From the NCBI GenBank assembly GCA_012719015.1, contig JAAYBE010000160.1:1-13463 (forward strand): 13,463 bases of DNA, written 5' to 3'. Of this stretch, positions 6,480 through 13,463 are shown piece by piece. The stretch's first letter is position 1, and each line of letters starts with the position of its first letter. The translations under genes and the position numbers were made by a program. Origin of the DNA: Actinomycetota bacterium. Lineage in GTDB: Bacteria; Actinomycetota; Thermoleophilia; UBA2241. Below the pieces are notes generated by a model. That model had not been told where the DNA came from, did no database searches, and worked only from the letters and a program-made list of their open reading frames with translations.

Positions 6480-7359
6480 AGGCGGGCTCGCAGACCGGGC
6501 CCAGCGCGAGCATGTTCCAGGCGTCGTACGCCAGCCCCACGGCGGCGTGCTGTTTGTAGGGAAGCGAGTACCGACCGGGGATGGACGCCTGCACCGCGGC
6601 CATGCAACCGTCGGCGAAGAGCTGCGCGGATCCCTGGTCGACGGCGCGCCCCTCGAGCTCCCGCTCCAGCTCCGGCACACGGAAGGCGGTCCCGCCGACC
6701 GCGCCCAGCGCCACGCGCACCTCGGCGAGCACGCCCGTCGTCGCGTCGAGGCGGACGACCAGTGCCGCGTTGAGACGGGCGACGCTCACGGCGGTGCGCG
6801 AGCCGACCTTGGCGAACACGGAGCGGTGGTCGGCACTCAGGGCGGGAAGCGGATACTCGATGATCGCCTCGTCGTGCCGAAGGGCCGTCCGGCCAGGCCC
6901 CAGCAGCACCTCGCGCAATGGTCGCCTGCGCTCCTCGCCGGCTCCGTCCACCGTCACGACGTCGGCATCGAGCGCCATGAGGGCCGTCGCCCCGTCCGCG
7001 CAGGGGGAGGCGTTGGCGACGTTGCCGCCGAGGGTGCCGGCGTTGCGGATCTGCACCGACCCCACCTGTGCGGCCGCCAGGCTGAGACAGAGCGCGTGCC
7101 GGCGCACCAGCGGATCCTCCTGCAGCCCAGTGAAGGTGCTGAGGGCGCCGATGTGCAGGCTCCCGTCGTCGAGACGGATCGTGGCCAGCCCGGAGACACC
7201 GGTGAGATCGATCAGCAGATCGGGCGCCTCGCCGGGACGGTGCAACTCCCGCACGAGGTCCGTGCCCCCGGCCACCAGCCGCGTCCGCGGCGTGGCCTGC
7301 GCCAGAGCCTCCACGAGCTCGTCGCGGGTGGAGGGCGTCAGGACCCGGGTCGGCGGCAT
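6472..7359 (-). CDS. FAD-binding subunit of a molybdenum hydroxylase (CoxM/XdhB family)
   Basis: This 295-residue flavin subunit carries electrons from the [2Fe-2S] centres to an external acceptor. The two FAD motifs of the family are visible: LVAGGTDL (28-35) and QIRNAGTLGGNVANASPCAD (103-122). The length fits the 280-300 residues usual for this subunit. I chose ATG 7359 because GGAGG (7368-7372) is 8 nt upstream; a GTG at 7368 would place the Shine-Dalgarno at the start codon itself. The preceding [2Fe-2S] subunit stops at 7361, 1 nt before this start, so the two are translationally coupled. It is the last gene of the operon, ending in the hairpin at 6444-6479. CO dehydrogenase medium subunits share the fold, but the Mo subunit here is not CO dehydrogenase. 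Confidence 0.92.
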   Translation of the reverse strand: MPPTRVLTPSTRDELVEALAQATPRTRLVAGGTDLVRELHRPGEAPDLLIDLTGVSGLATIRLDDGSLHIGALSTFTGLQEDPLVRRHALCLSLAAAQVGSVQIRNAGTLGGNVANASPCADGATALMALDADVVTVDGAGEERRRPLREVLLGPGRTALRHDEAIIEYPLPALSADHRSVFAKVGSRTAVSVARLNAALVVRLDATTGVLAEVRVALGAVGGTAFRVPELERELEGRAVDQGSAQLFADGCMAAVQASIPGRYSLPYKQHAAVGLAYDAWNMLALGPVCEPAWA

Positions 7360-7360
7360 C

Positions 7361-8032
7361 TCACTCACCTCCCTCGGAGACAGAACGCGCGCCCGACGTC
7401 GTCGACCCTTCTCCCGCCGGGGTCGGGCCGCCGTCGACGGGCGTGCACGGCGCCCCGAGAGGCCTGCCGGCCTCGGACTCCACGGTCTCGCAGGCCACGG
7501 CGAGCGTCGCCGGGTCGGTGACCGCGGCGGCGGCGAGCTCGCCGGGGACGCCGGGGAGTGCCATCTGGGGCGTCGACTCCTGGCCGCTCGCCGCCTTCAC
7601 TGCGGCCACGATGGCGGTGTATCCGGTGCAGCGACAGAGGTTGCCCGCCAGGGCGATACGGATATCCTGCTCGGACGGCGTGGGGTCACGCATCAGCAGC
7701 GCCTTGGCGGACATGAGCATGCCCGGCGTACAGAAGCCGCACTGGACGGCGCCGTACTCCACGAACTTGCGCTGGAGCACGTCGAGCTCCCCGTCCCGGG
7801 CCAGGCCCTCCACCGTGAGGATCTCCTTGCCGCGCGCCTGGACGGCGAGCATCACACACGAATTGACCGCGCGACCGTCGACGATCACGGTGCAGGCGCC
7901 GCACTCGCCCTCTGCGCACCCCTCCTTGGTGCCGGTCAGGCCGAGCTGGTCACGGAGGACGTCGAGCAGGCGCGCAGTGGGGCGGGCCTCGACCTCGTAC
8001 GTCGTGCCGTTGACGGTCAGCACGAGCTGCAT
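7361..8032 (-). CDS. [2Fe-2S] subunit of a molybdenum hydroxylase, with long C-terminal tail
   Basis: This 223-residue electron-transfer subunit carries two [2Fe-2S] clusters. The plant-ferredoxin-type cluster is Cys 39, 44, 47 and 59 (GCAEGECGACTV ... NSC). The second is Cys 98, 101, 133 and 135 (CGFCTPGM and CRCTGY). Both match the CoxS/XdhC family exactly in spacing. ATG 8032 has GGAGGAGG about 7 nt upstream and lies 16 nt inside the end of the Mo-subunit gene. Family members usually end around 155-165 residues. Here an extra tail of about 60-70 residues (from about 150), rich in Ala, Pro, Gly, Ser, Thr and Glu, follows the normal end. The tail has two further Cys (181, 196) but no recognised motif. 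Continuous in-frame sequence and the tight junction to the next gene argue against a frameshift artefact. Confidence 0.93.
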   Translation of the reverse strand: MQLVLTVNGTTYEVEARPTARLLDVLRDQLGLTGTKEGCAEGECGACTVIVDGRAVNSCVMLAVQARGKEILTVEGLARDGELDVLQRKFVEYGAVQCGFCTPGMLMSAKALLMRDPTPSEQDIRIALAGNLCRCTGYTAIVAAVKAASGQESTPQMALPGVPGELAAAAVTDPATLAVACETVESEAGRPLGAPCTPVDGGPTPAGEGSTTSGARSVSEGGE

Positions 8033-10290
8033 GGCGGCACCTCCTCCCCGCGCAGGGCGGCGATGATGCGCTCCGGCGTGAGCGGCAGGTCGGACAACTC
8101 GGTCGCCAGCGCGTGATTGACCGCATTGACGACCGCCGCCGCGGTGGGTACGGTGGCGACCTCGCCGACGCTCTTGGCGCCGAAGGGCCCGTCGTCGCCC
8201 TCGTGCTCGACCAGGAGCACCTTGACGTCCGGCATGTCCGGCGCGTTCACGATGTGGTAGTTCTTGAAGCCGTCGACGCCGGCACGGCCGTGTTCGTCGA
8301 CGTCGAGATGCTCGTAGAGGGCGTAGCCGATGCCCATCTGCACGGCGCCCTGGTACTGCGCCTCGACCATTCCACGGTTGATGGCGCGCCCCACATCGGC
8401 GACGGCGAGGAAGTCGGTCACGGCGACGAGACCCGTGGCGCAGTCCACCTCGACTTCTGCGAACTGCACCGAGTACGAGGCCGGGTTGGAGACCGCGTAG
8501 TACGTCATCGAGGCGGCGATGGACGGCACGTGGCGCATCTCGCTGAGACGGGCGATATCGCGGTAGGCGATCGCACGCTCCGTCGCGCCGCGCACACGCA
8601 CCGCGCCATCGGCAGCGACGAGATGCTCGACGGGCTCCCGCAGCAGGTCCGCCGCAGCCGCCAGGAGCCGTCCCTTGACCTTCTCGGCCACCTGGCGGGC
8701 GCACTCACCGACGACGTAGGTGACGCGGCTGCCGTAGGTGCCGTAGTCGAACGGAGTGGTCGCGGTGTCGGCCTCCCCGGCGGCGATCAGGTCGGGGGAC
8801 ACGCCCAGGACCTCGGCCACGATGACCTTCATCGTGGTGACCACGCCACAGCCCACGTCGTGCAGGGAGGCGTTGAGCTGGAAGGTGCCGTCCTCGTTCA
8901 TCTTGAGGCTCATCCGGCTGGCCTCGGGGAAGGCGCCGTACATGCCGTTCTTGTGGGCGCCGGCAGCCACCCCGACGCCGCGTCGCAGGCGCCCCCGGCC
9001 GGCGGGGCGCGCCCGGCGCGCCGCCCAGTCGAACGCCGCAGCGCCGCGCCTGAGGCACTCGCTCACGCGCGCGTCGCCGAGGGGCAGATCGGTCACGAGG
9101 TCGATGTCGTGAGGCTCGACCATGTTCTTGAGGCGCAGTTCGACCGGGTCGAGCCGCAGCCTGGCCGCCACCCGGTCCATGTGGATCTCGGTCGCGGCCG
9201 CCATCTCCGGAGCACCCCAACCGCGGGCGGCGCCACCGACCGGCGTGTTCGTGTACACGGCGCGGCCGGCGTGCCGATAGTGCGGCACGCGGTAGAGTTT
9301 GGTGACCTTCTTGCACATGTGGATGGAGTAGTCCGGCGTACTGGCCGCGAACCCGCCGGAATCAAGCGTGCTCGCAGCCTCGAAGTCGAGCAGCTCACCG
9401 TCCGGCGTGCAGGCGGTGCGGATGCTGGTCGAGGTCGCCGGCCTGACCATGGTGGCGATCATGCACTCCTCGCGGTCCAGCAGCAGCTTCACCGGACGGC
9501 GGGTCGCCAGAGCGAGGAACGCGCAGACCGGCTCGATGATGTACTCCGTCTTCCCGCCGAAGGAGCCTCCCATGGGCAGCTTGATGACGCGCACCCGGTG
9601 GTAGTCCAGCCGCAGCAGCTCGGCGATGACCGTGCGGGCTGCGTACACCCCCTGGCTCGTGGTCCATACGGTCATGCCCCCGGTGCTGTGGCCCTGGGCG
9701 ATACAGACGTGCGGCTCCAGCGCGGCGTGGTGGATACGCGGAGTGCTGGTCGCCGAGGAGACCAGCACGGCGCCCTCGAGATCCGGGCGCCGACCCTTGT
9801 CGATCTCGTGCTCGAACAGGAGGTTGCCGTCCTCGTGGATCGGTACGGCGTCCGGAGCGAGCGCGGCGTCCACAGTCAGCATCGCCGGCAGCTCTTCGTA
9901 CTCGACCTCGACGAGCGCGGCGGCCGCGGCGGCGGTCTCGCGGCTCGTGGCGACCACCGCCGCCACCCGGTCACCGACGAACCGGACGTGTCGGCTGAAC
10001 AGCGTCTCGTCGTAGAACGACATGTCCTGGCCCGGATGGATGCGCGCCCGGGAGAAACCGTCCATGGGTGCGTTCTCGTGAGAGAAGACCTTGACCACGC
10101 CGGGCAGCGCCTCGGCCCGCGAGGCGTCGATGTGCGTGACGGACCCGTGCGGGATGGGACTGAGGATGAGCTTCGCGTGCAACATGCCCGGCACGCTGAA
10201 GTCGCTGCCGTAGACGAGCTCTCCCGTCACCTTCTCGGTGACGTCGTGGACGGGGTAGCTGCCCCCGACGTAACGCAGGTCGTCAGTCAA
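8017..10290 (-). CDS. Molybdopterin-binding large subunit of a xanthine dehydrogenase-family hydroxylase
   Basis: This 757-residue catalytic subunit is expected to hold the molybdenum cofactor and hydroxylate a heterocycle or aldehyde-like substrate with water-derived oxygen. Typical features are the N-terminal entry YVGGSYPVHDVTEKVTGELV, GGSFGGK (241-247), ARGWGAPE (355-362), HDVGCGVVTTMKVIVAEVLG (478ff) and the catalytic-base motif GAKSVGE with Glu710. The AYxCSFR loop of CO dehydrogenase is absent, so this is not CoxL. TTG 10290 is chosen because AGGAG lies 9 nt upstream. ATG 10320 is in frame and 2 nt after the previous stop, but has no spaced Shine-Dalgarno. The substrate cannot be read; purine, nicotinate-like and other N-heterocycle hydroxylases are all candidates. 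The C-terminus ends in the unusual PCSSC. Confidence 0.92.
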   Translation of the reverse strand: MTDDLRYVGGSYPVHDVTEKVTGELVYGSDFSVPGMLHAKLILSPIPHGSVTHIDASRAEALPGVVKVFSHENAPMDGFSRARIHPGQDMSFYDETLFSRHVRFVGDRVAAVVATSRETAAAAAALVEVEYEELPAMLTVDAALAPDAVPIHEDGNLLFEHEIDKGRRPDLEGAVLVSSATSTPRIHHAALEPHVCIAQGHSTGGMTVWTTSQGVYAARTVIAELLRLDYHRVRVIKLPMGGSFGGKTEYIIEPVCAFLALATRRPVKLLLDREECMIATMVRPATSTSIRTACTPDGELLDFEAASTLDSGGFAASTPDYSIHMCKKVTKLYRVPHYRHAGRAVYTNTPVGGAARGWGAPEMAAATEIHMDRVAARLRLDPVELRLKNMVEPHDIDLVTDLPLGDARVSECLRRGAAAFDWAARRARPAGRGRLRRGVGVAAGAHKNGMYGAFPEASRMSLKMNEDGTFQLNASLHDVGCGVVTTMKVIVAEVLGVSPDLIAAGEADTATTPFDYGTYGSRVTYVVGECARQVAEKVKGRLLAAAADLLREPVEHLVAADGAVRVRGATERAIAYRDIARLSEMRHVPSIAASMTYYAVSNPASYSVQFAEVEVDCATGLVAVTDFLAVADVGRAINRGMVEAQYQGAVQMGIGYALYEHLDVDEHGRAGVDGFKNYHIVNAPDMPDVKVLLVEHEGDDGPFGAKSVGEVATVPTAAAVVNAVNHALATELSDLPLTPERIIAALRGEEVPPCSSC

Positions 10291-10322
10291 GCCTTCGCTC
10301 TCCTCTCGATCGTCCCGCATCC

Positions 10323-11957
10323 TCAGATCAGGTTGCCCGGAGGACGCTCCTCGGGGCGGCTCTCCTCGAACCATCGATGATACGCGACCCTGCGGGTCTG
10401 TGCCGCCGGCGCCACGCAGCAGCCGCCGGCCGATGTGCAGAGCAGCTCGGGCGGCAGAGCACGACCGATGCGGTCCGCCACATCGAGAGCCTCGTGCAGC
10501 GGGAGCACCGCGGCGTGACCGGCCAGCGCCAGATCGGCGAACACGTGAGCCATGCAGGTGGCGGCCATGACACGACTGCGACACGGCTGGCTCAAGCCTC
10601 CGGGCATGGGGTCGCAGGGGAGACCCATGAACGCCTGCAGTGCCAGGGAGGCCGCGTCCTCGACCGCCCCCGGCGGCCCGCCCACCGCCTCGACGATCGC
10701 CGCCGCCGCCATGGCGCCGCAGACGCCGGCCTCCCCCGTGCAGCCCGTCACTTCGCCGGTGGGCGCACTGCGCGTGTACGCGATCGCACCCACGCCGGCG
10801 GCCACGAACAACCCGCGCAGCAGGTCGTCGTCGCTCAAATTGCGAGCCTCGGTCACGGCGCTGAGGGCGGCGTGGATGTAACCCGCCCCGCCGCCCATCG
10901 GCCCCGGCACGGTCTCCACGCCGGGGATGCCCGCGCCGGCCCCGTACGCATACCTGACCGTCCGCGCCGTGACGCCGTCGGTGACCCGCGCGCCCGTCTC
11001 CGCGTGACGCAGCCAGCGCCGCGCGAAATCGGGCCTGAACTCGGTCTCGACGACCTCGACGTCTTCCTCATACACGGCCCGCGTCTGCCGACGCATGAGC
11101 GCCGCGAGTTCTCGCATGCGGCCCAGTACCCGCGCCCGCGACCAGCCGGACGCGTCCATCTCGTAGCGGACGGCGACCTCCCACAGCGGCAGATCGAGTT
11201 CCTCCGCCAGCTCGCGCCAGCGCGTCATGGTGGTGAACAGCTGCGGCTTCCGGTCCGGCGACGCCACGACCGGCGACACCGGCGGCAGCAGCGCGACGCG
11301 CCGCGCGGGGATGTGGACCAGGAGAGGGTCGAGGACGGTGAGGTCGGGTTCGTCGGGCAGGCTGAGGACGTGCAGCGCGCCGCGCCCCTCGACGCGCAGC
11401 GTCTGCGCCTCCATCACACGCGGGAACGCGGCCCGGAGCCGCTCGACCTCACCGGTCCCCAGGGCCTCCGTCGGGTCGTCGACCAACAGGGTCCAGGCGT
11501 CTCCGGTCGTCACGTAGAGGAACCCGTTCAGCGCGACCGTCGCGATCATCCCCCCACCGGTGGACTCGCCGACCAGCGTGGCCGTCTGGCCGTCCCTCCC
11601 CTCGAGCACGAACTTCACCGCGTTGGGGTGCCGGCTCTCGGCGATCCGTGTGAAGGCGAACTCGATCTCGACCCCCGCCTCCTCGGCCATCTCGAAGCTG
11701 CGGAACAGGCGCGCGTCGTCGGGCAGCAGGCCCAGGACGCCGGCGACCATGGCGCGGTCCTCGGCCATGAGGCCGAAGGTCCCGGTGAACGACCCGCGCT
11801 CGTCGAGCTCCATGCGCATCTTCGCGAGCGGCTCTCCCAGGAGGTGGCCGGCGAGATAGCCGAGACGGCAGGGACCCGCGGTGTGCGAGCTGGAGCCAGG
11901 TTGCATCACCGGCCCGAAGACGTCGTTGAAGAACTCCGGGTACGGAGCGACCGTCAC
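10323..11957 (-). CDS. Single-chain iron-sulfur L-serine dehydratase family protein
   Basis: The 544-residue product fuses the beta and alpha parts of the [4Fe-4S] L-serine ammonia-lyases, which convert serine to pyruvate and ammonia. The N-terminal beta part has FFNDVFGPVMQPGSSSHTAG and HPNAVKFVLEG. The C-terminal alpha part has GCTGEAGVCGAMAAAA with Cys406, GLPCDPMPGG with Cys448 and SQPC with Cys459. The Cys spacing 42 and 11 equals that of the three cluster ligands I recall for the Legionella pneumophila enzyme. It is longer than that enzyme (about 458), and a CTSAGGCC block lies near its end (507-515). GTG 11957 has GGAGGGG 4 nt upstream and lies 1 nt after the previous stop. It differs from typical serine dehydratases in the beta part (GTFGLMAEDRA where GHGTDxA is usual). 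It may therefore act on another beta-hydroxy amino acid; that is inference. Confidence 0.85.
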   Translation of the reverse strand: MTVAPYPEFFNDVFGPVMQPGSSSHTAGPCRLGYLAGHLLGEPLAKMRMELDERGSFTGTFGLMAEDRAMVAGVLGLLPDDARLFRSFEMAEEAGVEIEFAFTRIAESRHPNAVKFVLEGRDGQTATLVGESTGGGMIATVALNGFLYVTTGDAWTLLVDDPTEALGTGEVERLRAAFPRVMEAQTLRVEGRGALHVLSLPDEPDLTVLDPLLVHIPARRVALLPPVSPVVASPDRKPQLFTTMTRWRELAEELDLPLWEVAVRYEMDASGWSRARVLGRMRELAALMRRQTRAVYEEDVEVVETEFRPDFARRWLRHAETGARVTDGVTARTVRYAYGAGAGIPGVETVPGPMGGGAGYIHAALSAVTEARNLSDDDLLRGLFVAAGVGAIAYTRSAPTGEVTGCTGEAGVCGAMAAAAIVEAVGGPPGAVEDAASLALQAFMGLPCDPMPGGLSQPCRSRVMAATCMAHVFADLALAGHAAVLPLHEALDVADRIGRALPPELLCTSAGGCCVAPAAQTRRVAYHRWFEESRPEERPPGNLI

Positions 11958-11958
11958 T

Positions 11959-12975
11959 TCACCCCTCCACGGCCTTGCCGAAATGCAGCCCGCCGATGTC
12001 GAGCCACACGCCGAGGCCGCGCTCCTCGCAGATCTCGTGCACACGGTGCGCCGCGGCGAGATCCTCGATGGCGATGCCGAGCGACTTGAACAACGTGACC
12101 TCGTCCGGCGAGGTGCGGCCCGGGGCCTTGCCCGTCAGCACCTCGCCGAGCTCCCCGACGATGTGCTCGTCTCCGAAACGCCCCTCAGCTCTGGGGATGA
12201 GGAACTCGCCGGCCTCGCTCGTCAGCGACTCGCGACGATCGGCGTAGAGCCGCGCGCCGGCGACGAGGTCCGAGTCGAGCTCACGCGTGGTGGGCGTGTA
12301 GGCGCCCACCGCGTTGACATGCGCCCCCGGACTGATCCAGGGACCGCGGACGACCGGCTCGTGCGCCGTGGTCGTCGTGCAGACCAGGTCCGCGCCGGCG
12401 ACGGCCTCCTCGGCGGTCGCGACCGCCTCGACCGGCAGGCCCGTGAGCCGGGTCTCGCGCCGGGCGAACTCCGCGGCGCTCCCGGCCGGAACAGAGTACA
12501 CGCGGACCCGACGGACGGGCCGGACGGCCCGCATCGCCTGCAGATGCGTATGCGCCTGGGTGCCGGCGCCGATGATCGCGAGGTCGGCGGCGTCCGGCCT
12601 GGCGAGCAGGTCGGTCGCGAGCCCGCTCACCGCCGCCGTACGGATCGCGGTGATCGAAGTCGCGTCCACGATCGCCCGCAGCAGTCCCCGCCCGGTCTCG
12701 AAGAACAGCACCACGCCCTGATGCGTGTCGTACTCGCTGCCGAAGTCGGCGGGGAACGCGGCGACGACCTTCACCCCCACCGCCTCCAGACCGCCGAGGT
12801 ACGACGGCATGAGCCCCATGACCGCATCGCCTCGAGGCAGCTGCAGCATGGTCCGCAGAGGCATCACCACGTCGCCCGCGGCGAGCATCGTCAGCGCCCT
12901 GCGCATCGTGGCGATGGCCTCCTGCATCGTGAAGACCTCGGTGACGAGCTTCTGGTCGGCGATCAGCACCTTCAT
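11959..12975 (-). CDS. Ornithine cyclodeaminase / mu-crystallin family enzyme
   Basis: The 338-residue product has the full family length. Visible features are Lys69 in GVKVVAAFP, Arg112 in IRTAAVSGLATDLLAR, the dinucleotide-binding loop IIGAGTQAHTHLQAM (134-148), and VNAVGAYTPTTRELDSDLV, which contains the family's Arg/Glu/Asp positions. The family binds NAD(P) and includes ornithine cyclodeaminase, alanine dehydrogenase and cyclic-imine (Δ1-pyrroline-2-carboxylate type) reductases. Sequence alone does not choose among them. With serine dehydratase- and Mo-hydroxylase-type neighbours, an imine reductase or amino acid dehydrogenase role in a catabolic route is reasonable. Its ATG overlaps the preceding enolase-family stop as ATGA (4 nt), and GGAGGGAAGGA lies upstream. 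Confidence 0.9.
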   Translation of the reverse strand: MKVLIADQKLVTEVFTMQEAIATMRRALTMLAAGDVVMPLRTMLQLPRGDAVMGLMPSYLGGLEAVGVKVVAAFPADFGSEYDTHQGVVLFFETGRGLLRAIVDATSITAIRTAAVSGLATDLLARPDAADLAIIGAGTQAHTHLQAMRAVRPVRRVRVYSVPAGSAAEFARRETRLTGLPVEAVATAEEAVAGADLVCTTTTAHEPVVRGPWISPGAHVNAVGAYTPTTRELDSDLVAGARLYADRRESLTSEAGEFLIPRAEGRFGDEHIVGELGEVLTGKAPGRTSPDEVTLFKSLGIAIEDLAAAHRVHEICEERGLGVWLDIGGLHFGKAVEG

Positions 12976-13463
12976 GGGCGTCCTTCCCTCCGGTAACGCT
13001 CCGCCGCCCGGGCGACCGCGTCACGGTCAAGCTCCACGCCGAACCCCGGCGCCTCCGGCAGACCGAGCTTGCCGCGCTGCGGCGTGAGGTCGGGTGAGTC
13101 CACCAGGTCCTCAGCCAGCAACTGGTGCATGATCTGGTTGCCGTCGGTCAGGTTGGGCGTGCTGAGGCCGAGATGGTGCTGGGCGGCGTCGGTGATGCCC
13201 GAGACGCTCTGCCCGTGCAGGCAGACCGGGACGCCGCCGGCCTCGGCGATGGCGGCGGCCTTGCGGAAGGCGAGCAGGCCGCCGGCCTCGTGCGGCGAGA
13301 GGACGACGGCGTCGGCCGCGCGCTGGCGGACGACGTCATAGACGTCCGCCGGCGTGTGCACGGCCTGGTCGGCGGCGACGGGCACATGGACCGCCTCGCG
13401 GACCTGGCGCAGCGCCGTCACGCTGAGCAGCGTGGTCGGCTGCTCGACCCAGTCGATCCCGTA
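12972..13463 (-). CDS. Enolase-superfamily (mandelate racemase/muconate lactonizing-like) enzyme, 5'-truncated
   Basis: The frame runs off the window edge at 13463; 163 codons of the C-terminal half are visible before TGA. The TIM-barrel strand ends carry typical ligands: Glu in DWVEQPT, Asp in PVAADQAVHT, Asp in ADAVVLSPHEAGG, and His in VCLHGQSVSG. The Asp/His pair corresponds to the general base dyad of the mandelate racemase subgroup. Such enzymes abstract the proton next to a carboxylate, giving racemisation, epimerisation, dehydration or cycloisomerisation. The N-terminal capping domain, which decides specificity, is outside the window. It is the first visible gene of the minus-strand operon and overlaps the next by 4 nt. 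Sugar-acid dehydratase, amino acid or betaine epimerase functions all remain possible. Confidence 0.88.
   Translation of the reverse strand, partial: YGIDWVEQPTTLLSVTALRQVREAVHVPVAADQAVHTPADVYDVVRQRAADAVVLSPHEAGGLLAFRKAAAIAEAGGVPVCLHGQSVSGITDAAQHHLGLSTPNLTDGNQIMHQLLAEDLVDSPDLTPQRGKLGLPEAPGFGVELDRDAVARAAERYRREGRP

Noticed and set aside
8017..10290. Aerobic CO dehydrogenase large subunit.
   Set aside because: The diagnostic AYxCSFR loop is missing. GGAARGWGAPE and GAKSVGE fit general xanthine dehydrogenase-family hydroxylases.
8113..10380. A 755-codon open frame on the plus strand opposite the Mo hydroxylase large subunit.
   Set aside because: It is fully antisense to a well-supported gene. 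Its translation is rich in Arg, His, Asp, Val and Gly, as expected from reading GC-rich codons backwards, and has no recognisable motif.
10291..10584. Extending the Mo subunit upstream into the serine dehydratase gene.
   Set aside because: This stretch is coded in another frame by the end of the serine dehydratase-family gene, including its CTSAGGCC block, and lacks Mo-hydroxylase similarity.
10377..12089. A 570-codon plus-strand open frame opposite the serine dehydratase-family gene.
   Set aside because: Same reason: low stop frequency at high GC produces long antisense frames, with biased composition and no motifs.

Overview
The window is GC-rich (roughly 70% by eye), densely coded, and has strong GGAGG-type ribosome binding sites. 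All eleven genes whose ends are visible stop with TGA. A typical lipobox protein with a Ser/Pro/Gly linker is present. I infer a high-GC bacterium, most likely an anaerobic or facultative actinobacterial-type lineage; Chloroflexota cannot be excluded. No rRNA, tRNA, CRISPR, insertion sequence or phage gene was seen.

Left block (1-4944): methylamine/betaine-type demethylation. A 5'-truncated iron-sulfur protein (1-537) converges on an mtbB-like dimethylamine methyltransferase gene (577-1971, minus strand). The mtbB-like frame is interrupted by one in-frame amber codon (931-933). This lies exactly where MtbB proteins carry pyrrolysine, and MtbB-like sequence continues for 117 more residues to a TGA. 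Diverging from it across a 122-bp control region is an MttB-superfamily methyltransferase without an amber codon (2094-3581). That gene overlaps an FAD-dependent oxidoreductase (3574-4944). No cognate corrinoid protein, RamA-type activator or pylTSBCD gene is in the window, so these must lie elsewhere.

Middle (4945-6453): a 165-bp spacer and a stand-alone lipoprotein gene of unknown function. It converges on the right-hand operon at an inverted repeat that contains both stop codons.

Right block (6472-13463, minus strand): a tightly packed catabolic operon, 5' to 3': enolase-superfamily enzyme (cut by the window edge), ornithine cyclodeaminase/mu-crystallin family enzyme, single-chain iron-sulfur L-serine dehydratase family enzyme, and the Mo, [2Fe-2S] and FAD subunits of a xanthine dehydrogenase-family molybdenum hydroxylase. 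Junctions overlap or are 1 nt apart, except for 32 nt before the Mo subunit. The set suggests breakdown of a nitrogen-containing, possibly cyclic or methylated, compound. The substrate cannot be read from the sequence.

The most notable item is the pyrrolysine-type amber codon in a GC-rich, actinobacterial-looking genome, beside a non-pyrrolysine MttB relative and a flavoenzyme.
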